Below, in pieces: positions 45,049-53,023 of a DNA stretch of 64,000 nucleotides (positions are counted from its first letter, which is position 1; the number at the start of each line of letters is the position of its first letter). The translations under genes and the position numbers were made by a program. The notes under the pieces are model-generated. The model was given only the letters and a program-made list of their open reading frames with translations, did not search any database and was not told where the DNA came from. The DNA is from Nocardioides yefusunii. Lineage in GTDB: Bacteria; Actinomycetota; Actinomycetes; Propionibacteriales; Nocardioidaceae. The stretch is from the NCBI RefSeq assembly GCF_004014875.1, contig NZ_CP034929.1, forward strand, positions 1,364,001 to 1,428,000, written 5' to 3'.

Positions 45049-45739
45049 GGACGCATCGACGCCAACTCGGGCCGGAGCACCGCTGCGCGTGGTCCTGGCC
45101 GAGGACAACACGTTGCTGCGGGAAGGACTTCAGCTGCTGCTCGAGCGGAGCGGGTTCTCGGTCGTCGCGGCGGTCGACACCGCCGAGCGACTCCTCGAGG
45201 TCGGACGCGTGATGGAGCCGGACCTCGTCGTCACCGACGTGCGGATGCCACCGACGTTCCGCTCCGAAGGCCTCGCAGCCGCGGTCACGCTCCGGGAGGA
45301 GAACCCCGGGCTCCCCGTGGTCGTCCTGAGCCAGTACGTGGAGCAGAGCTACGTCGCGGAGCTGCTCGACAGCGCCGACGGGGCCGCCGTCGGCTACCTC
45401 CTCAAGGACCGGGTCAGCGACGTCGCCGACTTCGCCGACACCCTCCGCCGCGTCCACGCCGGGGGGACAGCGGTCGATCCGGCCGTCATCACCCAGATGA
45501 TCAAGCGTCGCCGGGATCCGCTCGAGCGACTCACCCCGCGGGAACGAGAGGTCCTGGCCGTGATGGCCGAGGGGCACTCCAACGCCGCGATCGCCCGACG
45601 TCTGGTCATCTCCGAGGCGGCAGTGGTCAAGCACATCGGCAACGTGATGATGAAGCTCGACCTGCCGCCCAACGACGACCAGAACCGCCGGGTCGCTGCG
45701 GTGCTGACCTTCCTGCGCGGTCGCAGCCCTGAGCAGTAG
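45041..45739 (+). CDS. NarL/FixJ-family response regulator
   Basis: The 232-residue protein has a receiver domain (VLAEDNTLLREGL, phospho-acceptor Asp in DLVVTDVRMPP, Lys in GYLLKDRV) and a LuxR-type DNA-binding domain (LTPREREVLAVMAEGHSNAA, VVKHIGNVMMKLDLP). It is the partner of the overlapping kinase and probably controls the divergent ABC transporter, perhaps through the palindrome at 43718. Its last codons are part of a short tandem repeat that goes on past the stop. Confidence 0.92.
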   Translation: MTEDASTPTRAGAPLRVVLAEDNTLLREGLQLLLERSGFSVVAAVDTAERLLEVGRVMEPDLVVTDVRMPPTFRSEGLAAAVTLREENPGLPVVVLSQYVEQSYVAELLDSADGAAVGYLLKDRVSDVADFADTLRRVHAGGTAVDPAVITQMIKRRRDPLERLTPREREVLAVMAEGHSNAAIARRLVISEAAVVKHIGNVMMKLDLPPNDDQNRRVAAVLTFLRGRSPEQ

Positions 45740-45763
45740 CCCTGGGCAGTAGCCCCGAGCAGT
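45725..45763. repeat. Three 13-base near-perfect tandem repeats
   Basis: Units at 45725-45737, 45738-45750 and 45751-45763 differ by one base each. They cover the end of the response regulator gene and its stop. A fourth partial unit follows. The repeat may have moved the stop codon in the past. Confidence 0.7.
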
Positions 45764-45838
45764 AGCCCAGCGGCAGCGGCCCGGTGTCGTTGCAGGCCCC
45801 AGCGGTGACGGATCACCGCCGGGGCATGGAGGTGTGCG

Positions 45839-47023
45839 TCAGGGACGACGGACGTCGTTGATCTCCTCACCCAGGGTCTCCTGGGCGATCCGGAAGGCGG
45901 TGTTGGCGTCGGGCACGCCGCAGTAGATCGCGCTCTGCAGGATGACCTCCTTGATCTCCTCGACCGTCACCCCGTTGCGCAGCGCCGCCTTGAGGTGCAT
46001 CGCGAACTCCTCGTGGTGCCCGCGCGCGATCATCGCCATCAGCGTGATCAGTGACCGCGAACGACGGTCCAGGCCCGGACGGGTCCAGATCGTGCCCCAC
46101 GCGTACTCGGTGATCATCGACTGGAACTCACGCGTGAAGTCGGTGGTGCGCGCGATCGAACGGTCGACGTGCTCGTCGGAGAGCACCTCACGACGCACCA
46201 CGAAACCGGCGTCGCGGACCTCGTCACGCGTCATCGCGTTGCGCACGCTCGTGAACGCCAGGTCGCGGATCGTGCGGACCACCAGCGCGGTCTCCTCGAC
46301 CGGAGCCAGGTGACCCATGTCGGTGACCGTGGTCAGGCGGCCCTTCTGGACGCCCTCGGCGATCACCTGCAGGTCGGCCGGGGGAGTGGCGACGTCGAAC
46401 GTGCCCGCGACAGCGACCACGGGAGCGGTGATCTCCCCCAGACGCTCACGGACGTCGAACGTCGCGAGGGCGTCGGTGACGGCGGCGTAGCCAGCGGCGT
46501 CGGTGTGGGAGAGGTCGTGCAGGATCTGGCCGCCGGTCTCACCGTCACGCTCCAGGTAGCCCGGACCGAACCAGCGCTGGGCCGAACCAGCCACCAACGA
46601 CGCGGTGCCCTGCTGGATCACCTGACGACGGCGCTCGGCCCAGCCCTCGGCCGAGCCGATCTTCGCGCCGGTGCACAGCAGCGCGGCGGAACGGACGCGG
46701 TCGGGGGCGTCGAGCAGCAGCTGCAGACCGATCGCACCACCGACGGAGTCACCCGAGTAGTGGAACGTGGCACCCGGGGCGACGTGCGCGTCGACGGCCT
46801 CGATCACAGCGGCGGCCAGGTCGGCCATCGTCAGGGTCTCCGGGGCGGGCGCACGGTTGGTGCCGTGACCGGGCAGGTCGATGCCGACCACGTGGAACTC
46901 GTTGCCCAGCGCCTGCGCCGCACGCGACCACAGGGTCGTGACGGAGGTGCCGAGCGAAGGGACGACCACCAGCAGCGGGAGGTCAGGGGTTCCGGCGAGT
47001 TGGACGGCGGTGACGATGCTCAT
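45839..47023 (-). CDS. pcaL: PcaL: fused 3-oxoadipate enol-lactonase and carboxymuconolactone decarboxylase
   Basis: The 394-residue protein is a fusion. The first 250 residues are an alpha/beta hydrolase (PcaD) with the nucleophile motif, here GDSVGG, and MGHLAPVEE carrying the catalytic His. The last 130 are PcaC, a carboxymuconolactone decarboxylase (FQSMITEYAWGTIWTRPGL, MIARGHHEEFAMHLKAALRN). The fusion is known from Rhodococcus and Streptomyces. It performs the two steps after PcaB. ATG 47023 follows an AGGAACC-like site. A hairpin lies between it and pcaB. Confidence 0.93.
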   Translation of the reverse strand: MSIVTAVQLAGTPDLPLLVVVPSLGTSVTTLWSRAAQALGNEFHVVGIDLPGHGTNRAPAPETLTMADLAAAVIEAVDAHVAPGATFHYSGDSVGGAIGLQLLLDAPDRVRSAALLCTGAKIGSAEGWAERRRQVIQQGTASLVAGSAQRWFGPGYLERDGETGGQILHDLSHTDAAGYAAVTDALATFDVRERLGEITAPVVAVAGTFDVATPPADLQVIAEGVQKGRLTTVTDMGHLAPVEETALVVRTIRDLAFTSVRNAMTRDEVRDAGFVVRREVLSDEHVDRSIARTTDFTREFQSMITEYAWGTIWTRPGLDRRSRSLITLMAMIARGHHEEFAMHLKAALRNGVTVEEIKEVILQSAIYCGVPDANTAFRIAQETLGEEINDVRRP

Positions 47024-47074
47024 GGTTCCTCGAAGAGTCCGTGTGAGTGGGAGTAGCGGGGGAGAGGCGGCCAA

Positions 47075-47104
47075 GCCCTCCTGCGAAGCACATCGCAGGA
47101 GGGC
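47075..47104 (-). terminator. Hairpin between pcaB and pcaL
   Basis: A perfect 12-base stem (47075-47086 and 47093-47104) with a 6-base loop starts 8 bases after the pcaB stop. It may be a partial terminator or an RNA processing and stability element inside the operon. Confidence 0.5.
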
Positions 47105-47112
47105 CTGATCCG

Positions 47113-48273
47113 TCAGTCGAGCCTGGGGAGGAGGGCTTCGGCCCGAGCCACGACGTCGTCGCAGATCGAGCGGGCGGCACCCAGATAGTCACCGGTCGGC
47201 TCGTGCCCGGCGATCGTGGCCATGGTGCGCTGCTCGGCCAGCAGGTCCTCACGCGACGCGGCGGCGGTCTCCGCCATCCGCTCGGTGTGGACCTTGAGTC
47301 CGGTCAGCAGGTCGACGGCCTGGGAGGTCGCGACCAAGGTGCGCCGGACCAGCTCCGACAGCGTCGACCACTCGACGTGCCAGCCGCCCACCGAACGCTC
47401 GTCGACCTGGTCGGCCGACGCGGCGTGCAGGGCAGCAGCGAGCTGGGGCGTGGTGAGCGCGGCGCGACGGATCAGCGTCGACAGCACCGGGTTCTGCTTG
47501 TGCGGCATCGTCGAGGAGCCACCACCGGTGCCCTCGGAGAGCTCACGGACCTCCGGGCGACCCAGCGCCAGGACGTCGTTGGAGATGCGGGCCAGGGCGT
47601 CGGTGGTCGCGGTGTACGCGTCACCGATGCGGGTGATCGAACGACGCGTCGTGTGCCACGGCAGCGCCGGCTCGAGTCCGAGCAGGCCGGCGAACTTGCT
47701 GCGCGACAGCGTCGGGTCCAGACCCAGCTCGACCGCTGCGGCCAGGGTGCCCGCGGCACCACCGAACTGCACCGGGAACGTGAGGGCGAGGACGTCGTCG
47801 GTGGCGTCGAGCAGACCCGTCAGCCAGGTCGCTGCACGCAGACCGAACGTGGTGGGGACGGCGTGCTGCGTGAGGGTGCGCGCAGCCATCGGGGTGTCGG
47901 CGTGGGTGACCACGAGAGAGATCAGAGCCTCGATCGCGGCGGCCAGGTCCTGACGCAGCGTCTCGGTGGACTCCTTGGCCAGCAGCATCAACGCGGAGTC
48001 GACGACGTCCTGGCTGGTGAGGCCACGGTGCGCGATCGACTCGCCGCTGCGCTCACGCACCAGCTTGGCGATGTCGAGCACCGGGTTGCCGCCGGCCTCC
48101 GCGCCGAGAGCGAGGTCGCGCAGGTCCTCGGTGGTGAGGGTGCCCGTCAGGTCGGCCTGACGGCCCAGGACACGCAGCCATGCCTCCTCGGTACGCACCA
48201 TGGCGTTGAGGAACGAAGGAGCGTCGAAGTGGGTGCCGGCGCGCTCAGCGCCGGGCCAGAACAGATCTGCCAT
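47113..48273 (-). CDS. pcaB: 3-carboxy-cis,cis-muconate cycloisomerase
   Basis: The 386-residue protein belongs to the fumarase/argininosuccinate lyase superfamily. The signature GGGSSTMPHKQNPV and the TSQDVVDSALMLL and LTQHAVPTTFGLR segments are present. It closes 3-carboxymuconate to the lactone. The start is ATG 48273 (MADLFWPGAERAG). It is flanked by two GC-rich hairpins. It is shorter than some homologues, which carry an extra C-terminal part, but the domains are complete. Confidence 0.93.
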   Translation of the reverse strand: MADLFWPGAERAGTHFDAPSFLNAMVRTEEAWLRVLGRQADLTGTLTTEDLRDLALGAEAGGNPVLDIAKLVRERSGESIAHRGLTSQDVVDSALMLLAKESTETLRQDLAAAIEALISLVVTHADTPMAARTLTQHAVPTTFGLRAATWLTGLLDATDDVLALTFPVQFGGAAGTLAAAVELGLDPTLSRSKFAGLLGLEPALPWHTTRRSITRIGDAYTATTDALARISNDVLALGRPEVRELSEGTGGGSSTMPHKQNPVLSTLIRRAALTTPQLAAALHAASADQVDERSVGGWHVEWSTLSELVRRTLVATSQAVDLLTGLKVHTERMAETAAASREDLLAEQRTMATIAGHEPTGDYLGAARSICDDVVARAEALLPRLD

Positions 48274-48326
48274 GAGGTGAGTCTGTCTTCTCTCTGTGCG
48301 AGGTGCGAAGGCCTGGGCGTGCCGAA

Positions 48327-48361
48327 GCCCCCGCGCGACGCCCGAGAGGCCGCGCGGGGGC
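48327..48361 (-). terminator. Hairpin between pcaG and pcaB
   Basis: A perfect 11-base GC-only stem (48327-48337 and 48351-48361) with a 13-base loop lies 6 bases past the pcaG stop. It probably tunes the read-through from pobA-pcaHG into pcaBL. Confidence 0.5.
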
Positions 48362-48367
48362 AAGCGA

Positions 48368-48910
48368 TCACTGACCGAAGAAGACGGTCTCGTCCTCGCC
48401 CTGGAGGCGGATGTCGAAGACGATGCGGTTGCCCTCTTCGGTCGCCATCAGGGTGTGACGGCGCTCAGCCGGCACGGAGGTGAGGAACGCGTCGTTCTCG
48501 GCCAGCTCGCCGGGAAGGTACGCGCGGGTCAGGCAGCGGTTGAGCAGACCGCGGGCGAAGACGGCCACCGCGAAGTACGGGGCACGACCCTCGGCCATCG
48601 AACCGGGACGCAGCGTCGAGAAGACGAACTTGCCGGTGCGGTCGGTCGAGGCGCGGCCGAAGCCGGTGAACGTGTAGCCGTCACGACGCAGCGAGCCGTG
48701 CTCCTGCACGACGTTGCCCTCGGTGTCGGGCTGCCAGATCTCCACCAGGGCGTCCGGGACCGGAGCACCCGTGCCGTCGTAGACGACGCCGGAGAACTGC
48801 ACCGCACCCGGAGTGCCCGGGGCGATCAGGTCGCGGTCACCGTCGTAGGGCAGCGCGTAGTGGAAGAACGGACCGACGGTCTGGGCGGGGGTGGGGGCGA
48901 GCTTGCTCAT
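48368..48910 (-). CDS. pcaG: Protocatechuate 3,4-dioxygenase alpha subunit
   Basis: The 180-residue protein has the alpha-chain pattern (QTVGPFFHYALPYDGD, VYDGTGAPVPDALVEIWQPD, FGRASTDRTGKFVFSTLRPG, AVFARGLLNRCLTRAYLPGE). It lacks the iron ligands, as alpha chains do, and pairs with PcaH to open protocatechuate between the hydroxyl groups. It overlaps pcaH by 4 bases. The length is normal. Confidence 0.93.
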   Translation of the reverse strand: MSKLAPTPAQTVGPFFHYALPYDGDRDLIAPGTPGAVQFSGVVYDGTGAPVPDALVEIWQPDTEGNVVQEHGSLRRDGYTFTGFGRASTDRTGKFVFSTLRPGSMAEGRAPYFAVAVFARGLLNRCLTRAYLPGELAENDAFLTSVPAERRHTLMATEEGNRIVFDIRLQGEDETVFFGQ

Positions 48911-49707
48911 GCGTGCTCCTCGTCCTTCTCGATGTCGGCCTCGAGCGGCGTGCTGCGGTCACCGGTCAGGACGATGTCCCAGCGGTAACCGGTCGAGACC
49001 TCGGGGATGGTGACGTCGTGGTCGTAGGTGGCCACGAGACGCTCGCGGGCAGCCGGGTCCACGATCGACTGGAAGATCGGGTCCAGCGCGAACAGCGGGT
49101 CACCGGGGAAGTACATCTGGGTGACCAGACGCTGGGTGAAGTCGGTGCCGAAGAGCGAGAAGTGGATGTGGGCCGGACGCCACGCGTTGGCGTGGTTGCG
49201 CCACGGGTACGGACCCGGCTTGATCGTGGTGAAGCGGTAGTTGCCCTCGTCGTCGGTGATGCAGCGACCCACACCGGTGAAGTTGGGGTCGAGCGGCGCG
49301 GGGTGCTGGTCGCGCTTGTGGACGTAACGACCGGCCGAGTTGGCCTGCCAGATCTCCACGAGCTGGTTGCGGACCGGGCGGCCTTCGCCGTCGGTGACGC
49401 GGCCGGTGACGACCATCTTCTCGCCCAACGGGTCGCCGTTGCCGACGATCGTCAGGTTCGACTCCAGCGGGTCGACGTCACGGTGACCGAAGACGGGCGA
49501 GTAGACCTCGATGCCCTCCGGGTCGGGGTGCAGCATCGACTTCGTGGGGGAGCGCAGGATCGAGGAGCGGTACGGCGGGTAGTTGAGACGGGTCTGCGTC
49601 TCGACCACGCCGGCTGCCTCGTAGGCGCGGGAGACCTCGGCCATCTCGGCGTTGATCTCGGCCTGGGTGTTGGCCGCGGCGTCGGGGTTGGTGTTGATCT
49701 TGCTCAT
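48907..49707 (-). CDS. pcaH: Protocatechuate 3,4-dioxygenase beta subunit
   Basis: The 266-residue catalytic subunit has the intradiol motifs LVEIWQANSAGRYVHKRDQH, GPYPWRNHANAWRPAHIHFS and QRLVTQMYFPGDP. The Tyr and His residues of the second motif bind Fe(III). A long N-terminal part includes NYPPYRSSILRSPTK, which is typical for beta chains. It touches the pobA stop (TGATG) and overlaps pcaG, so the three genes are coupled. Confidence 0.95.
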   Translation of the reverse strand: MSKINTNPDAAANTQAEINAEMAEVSRAYEAAGVVETQTRLNYPPYRSSILRSPTKSMLHPDPEGIEVYSPVFGHRDVDPLESNLTIVGNGDPLGEKMVVTGRVTDGEGRPVRNQLVEIWQANSAGRYVHKRDQHPAPLDPNFTGVGRCITDDEGNYRFTTIKPGPYPWRNHANAWRPAHIHFSLFGTDFTQRLVTQMYFPGDPLFALDPIFQSIVDPAARERLVATYDHDVTIPEVSTGYRWDIVLTGDRSTPLEADIEKDEEHA

Positions 49708-50906
49708 CAGGCGTCCTTACGTGCGATCGGCCAACCGGTGTAGGCCTCGGCCAGGTAGCGGCGTCCGTGCTCGGAACCGGTCACCATGGCGAGCTCGCCG
49801 AGCTGGCGACGGTTGTCGAAGACGGTGGCGTTCTCGTGCGTGTGCAGCATCGAGGTCATCCAGTAGGAGAAGTGCTGGGCCTTCCAGACGCGGTCGAGAG
49901 CGCGCTCGGTGTAGCGGTCGAGGGCGGAGAGGTCCTTGCCCTTGATCGCGATCTCGAGCTCCTCGGCCAGCACCTTGACGTCGGCGAGAGCCAGGTTGAG
50001 GCCCTTGGCGCCGGTCGGCGGGACGGTGTGCGCGGCGTCGCCGGCGAGCAGCATGTTGCCGTAGCGCATCGGGGTCTGGACGAAGGAACGGAACGGCAGG
50101 ACGGTCTTCTGGACCACCGGGCCGGTCTTCAGCGTGAAGCCGTTGGGCTCGACGCGCTTGGACAGCTCGTCCCAGATGCGGTCGTCGGAGTAGTCGTCGA
50201 CGTTCGCCTTCGGGTCGCACTGGAAGTACATGCGCTGGATGGTCTCGGTGCGCTGGGAGATCAGGGCGAAGCCGTCGTCGGAACGGGAGTAGATCAGCTC
50301 GGGCGACGACGGCGGGGCCTCGGCCAGGATGCCGAACCAGGCGAAGGGGTACTCGTGGAAGTACTGGGTGCGCTCGGCCTCGGGGACGGCCTGGCGGCAG
50401 ATGGAGCGGGAGCCGTCGGCACCGACGAGGTAGTCGGCGCGGACCTCGTGGGCGACACCGTCGGCGTCGGTGAATCGCATGACGGGGGAGCCGAGGAGGT
50501 CGTCGACCGAGACGTCGGTGACGGAGAAGCGGACGTCGCCGCCGTCGCGCTCGCGTGCGTCGGCGAGGTCGATGAAGACGTCGGTCTGCGGGTACAGGTA
50601 CGCCGAGGCGCCGACCAGTTCGCGGAAGTTGATGCGGTGGCCCTCGCCACCGAAGCCCAGCTCGATGCCGTCGTGGCGGTGACCGTCACGCAGCACGCGG
50701 TCCGAGACGCCGTCGAGCAGCATGTCGACCGAACCCTGCTCGAGGATGCCCGCGCGATGGGTCTCCTCGATCTCCTTGCGGGATCGGATGTCGATGTTGA
50801 TCGACTCGATGCCCACACGGGCGAGCAGGTGGGACAGCATGAGTCCGGCGGGGCCGGCGCCGACGATTGCGACGGGGACTCGCGAAGTCTGGAGGGGGGT
50901 CGTCAT
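49707..50906 (-). CDS. pobA: 4-hydroxybenzoate 3-monooxygenase
   Basis: The 399-residue flavoprotein has the FAD motif VAIVGAGPAGLMLSHLLARV, the DYLVGADGSRSICRQAVPE region, and MLLAGDAAHTVPPTGAKGLN that binds the FAD ribityl chain. It hydroxylates 4-hydroxybenzoate to protocatechuate with NAD(P)H and O2. The gene leads the pobA-pcaHGBL operon and is divergent from an IclR gene with a palindrome between. The length is typical of PobA. Confidence 0.95.
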   Translation of the reverse strand: MTTPLQTSRVPVAIVGAGPAGLMLSHLLARVGIESINIDIRSRKEIEETHRAGILEQGSVDMLLDGVSDRVLRDGHRHDGIELGFGGEGHRINFRELVGASAYLYPQTDVFIDLADARERDGGDVRFSVTDVSVDDLLGSPVMRFTDADGVAHEVRADYLVGADGSRSICRQAVPEAERTQYFHEYPFAWFGILAEAPPSSPELIYSRSDDGFALISQRTETIQRMYFQCDPKANVDDYSDDRIWDELSKRVEPNGFTLKTGPVVQKTVLPFRSFVQTPMRYGNMLLAGDAAHTVPPTGAKGLNLALADVKVLAEELEIAIKGKDLSALDRYTERALDRVWKAQHFSYWMTSMLHTHENATVFDNRRQLGELAMVTGSEHGRRYLAEAYTGWPIARKDA

Positions 50907-50948
50907 GGGACGAGTGTGGGCCGGGACACCCCGGTCACGAAAGGGTGT

Positions 50949-50967
50949 ACTTTCATTGAGTGAAAGT
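50949..50967. promoter_or_regulatory. Palindrome between pobA and the IclR gene
   Basis: ACTTTCA and TGAAAGT form a perfect 7-base inverted repeat with a 5-base spacer, 43 bases before the pobA ATG and 29 bases before the IclR ATG. Its size fits an IclR-type operator controlling both genes. Confidence 0.55.
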
Positions 50968-50995
50968 TACTCGCGAGAAAGGTGGCGACGAGCAC

Positions 50996-51751
50996 ATGAC
51001 CAGCGTCACTCCTGACGGATCCGCCAAGCGCCCCAGTGTCACCTCGCGTGCCCTCTCGCTGCTGGGAGCCTTCTCGGAGGCTCGCCGCACGCTGACATTG
51101 ACCGAGATGTGCGAGATCACCGAGCTCCCCATGCCGACGGCGCTGCGTCTCGCGCGCGAACTGGTCGAGTGGGGCGCGTTGGCGCGCACTCCCAGCGGCT
51201 CGTACGTGATCGGGCGCCGCCTCTGGGACATCGGACTTTTGGCGCCGGTGCAACGCAACCTCGTCGACGTCGCCTCTCCCTATCTGCACGACGTCTTCTC
51301 CGCCACGGGTGCCACGACCCAACTCGCAGTGCGTGACGGCGTGCGGACTCTCTACCTGGAACGACTGCGGGGCAGTGCGTCGGTTCCCGTGGTCTCCACC
51401 ATCGGCTCTCGGCTGCCGCTGCATGCGACCGGCGTCGGGAAGGTGCTGCTCGCGTACGCGCCTGCCGACGTCCGCGAAGAGGTCATGAGGACGCTCTCGC
51501 GCATCACGCCCTACACGGTGGCGACGCCGGCCGCCTTGTCGCGGCAGCTGGCCAAGGTGCGCGAGGAGGGTGTCGCGACCACCGACGAGGAGATGACGCT
51601 GGGGGCGTGCTCGATGGCCGTGCCGGTGTGGCGTGGTGACGAGGTGGTGGCGGCCCTCGGAGTGGTGGTGCCGTCCCCCGGAAGGGACCGCGTTCGCTTG
51701 GTGGCGGGCCTCAAGGTGGCGTCGCGTGGCATTTCGCGTGCCCTCAGGTGA
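50996..51751 (+). CDS. IclR-family regulator, probable control of pobA-pca
   Basis: The 251-residue protein has an IclR winged helix (VTSRALSLLGAFSEARRTLT, ITELPMPTALRLARELVEWG) and an effector domain (TTQLAVRDGVRTLYLERLRG, LPLHATGVGKVLLAY). It is not of the PcaR subgroup by its C-terminus. ATG 50996 has AAAGGTGG upstream; a GTG 12 codons earlier lies inside the palindrome and is less likely. Divergent placement from pobA implies control of that operon, with 4-hydroxybenzoate or protocatechuate as possible ligand. This is inference. Confidence 0.85.
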   Translation: MTSVTPDGSAKRPSVTSRALSLLGAFSEARRTLTLTEMCEITELPMPTALRLARELVEWGALARTPSGSYVIGRRLWDIGLLAPVQRNLVDVASPYLHDVFSATGATTQLAVRDGVRTLYLERLRGSASVPVVSTIGSRLPLHATGVGKVLLAYAPADVREEVMRTLSRITPYTVATPAALSRQLAKVREEGVATTDEEMTLGACSMAVPVWRGDEVVAALGVVVPSPGRDRVRLVAGLKVASRGISRALR

Positions 51752-51972
51752 GGTCTTGCGCCGACAGGGGGTTGCGACAAAGAGTGATCCAAGCCACTTG
51801 GCGAGCGTGAAAAACGCGCGCGATCCCACAGGTTGAGATTGCCGTCCGAAGTGTGGACGCAAAGGTTGGCGAGCAATCTCCTGCGACTTACTCTTCTTTC
51901 ATCGTGGCGCGCAGACGCCAGTGCTGCACACGGCGGTCATGCCGACGCCACACTCACCGAGAGGAAATACCC

Positions 51973-52923
51973 ATGAGCGAGGCACAGCCCCCTCTGATCG
52001 AGGCCCCCAAGAAGAAGGGCCCGATCATCGCCGCTGTCGTCGTGGTCCTGGCGGTCATCGTCGGACTCGCCATCTTCTTCACCCAGAAGGATGACGACGA
52101 GACGACCAACTCCTCCGGTGAGAAGGTCAAGGTCGAGAAGGTCAAGCTCGGCATCGTTTCCGCCGGTGAGGACTACTGGGACACCCTCGCGGACGCCGCC
52201 AAGGCGGAGGGCATCGACCTCGAGATCGTCAACTTCGCCGACTACCCGCAGCCCAACCCGGCGCTGTCCGAGGGCGAGATCGACATCAACCAGTTCCAGC
52301 ACATCGTCTACCTGGCTGACCACAACGTGAAGGCTGGCGACGACCTCACCGTCCTGGGATCCACCGCGATCTACCCGCTGGCCCTGTACTCCGACAAGTA
52401 CGACGACGTCGCTGCCATCAAGGACGGCGAGACCGTCATCGTCCCCGACGACGAGTCCAACCAGGCCCGTGCCCTGCTCGTCCTGCAGTCGGCCGGTCTG
52501 ATCAAGCTCAACGACGGCGGCTCGATCTACTCCACCCTCGCCGACATCGACAAGGGCGCCTCCAAGGTCGAGGTCAAGGCCCTCCAGGCCGACCTCATCC
52601 CCGCCTCTCTCGCCGACGTCGCCGCTGGCTTCGTCAACAACGACTGGGTCTCCAAGGCCGGCCTGAAGTTCGAGGACGCCATCCTCAAGGACGACCCGAC
52701 CGACCCGTCCGCGCTGCCCTACGTCAACGTCTTCGCTGTTCGCGGCGAGGACAAGGACAACGCCACGCTGAAGAAGCTCGTCGAGATCTACCAGACCAAC
52801 AAGGACGTCCAGGCCGGTGTCCTGAAGGCCTCGTCCGACACCGCCACCCTGGTGCAGACTCCCGTCGAGGACCTGCGCACGTCGCTGGCCACCGTCGAGG
52901 CCGACTCGAAGAAGCAGAACTGA
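51973..52923 (+). CDS. metQ: MetQ/NlpA-family substrate-binding protein with membrane anchor
   Basis: The 316-residue protein has the NlpA/MetQ core: VKLGIVSAGEDYWDTLADAA, IVNFADYPQPNPALSEGEID, QFQHIVYLADHN and DESNQARALLVLQSAGL. It binds methionine or a related amino acid outside the membrane. The usual signal peptide with lipobox Cys is missing. Residues 18-37 form a hydrophobic helix after a PKKK stretch, so the protein is probably held by an uncleaved anchor; the protein contains no Cys. A GAGGAAA site precedes the ATG. metN and metI follow. I found no SAM riboswitch upstream. Confidence 0.85.
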   Translation: MSEAQPPLIEAPKKKGPIIAAVVVVLAVIVGLAIFFTQKDDDETTNSSGEKVKVEKVKLGIVSAGEDYWDTLADAAKAEGIDLEIVNFADYPQPNPALSEGEIDINQFQHIVYLADHNVKAGDDLTVLGSTAIYPLALYSDKYDDVAAIKDGETVIVPDDESNQARALLVLQSAGLIKLNDGGSIYSTLADIDKGASKVEVKALQADLIPASLADVAAGFVNNDWVSKAGLKFEDAILKDDPTDPSALPYVNVFAVRGEDKDNATLKKLVEIYQTNKDVQAGVLKASSDTATLVQTPVEDLRTSLATVEADSKKQN

Positions 52924-53023
52924 CCTCACGCTTGAACAGCGGGTGCGCCGGGTCCTCCCAGGGCCCGGCGCACCTTGCGTCTGTCGGCGTGTGTTCAGCA
53001 GCGTGTGTGGAGAGAAGGAATCA

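Noticed and set aside
51752..51972. Search for a SAM or other riboswitch before metQ
   Set aside because: I could not find the conserved blocks of SAM-I, SAM-II or SAM-IV; only a normal ribosome site is clear.
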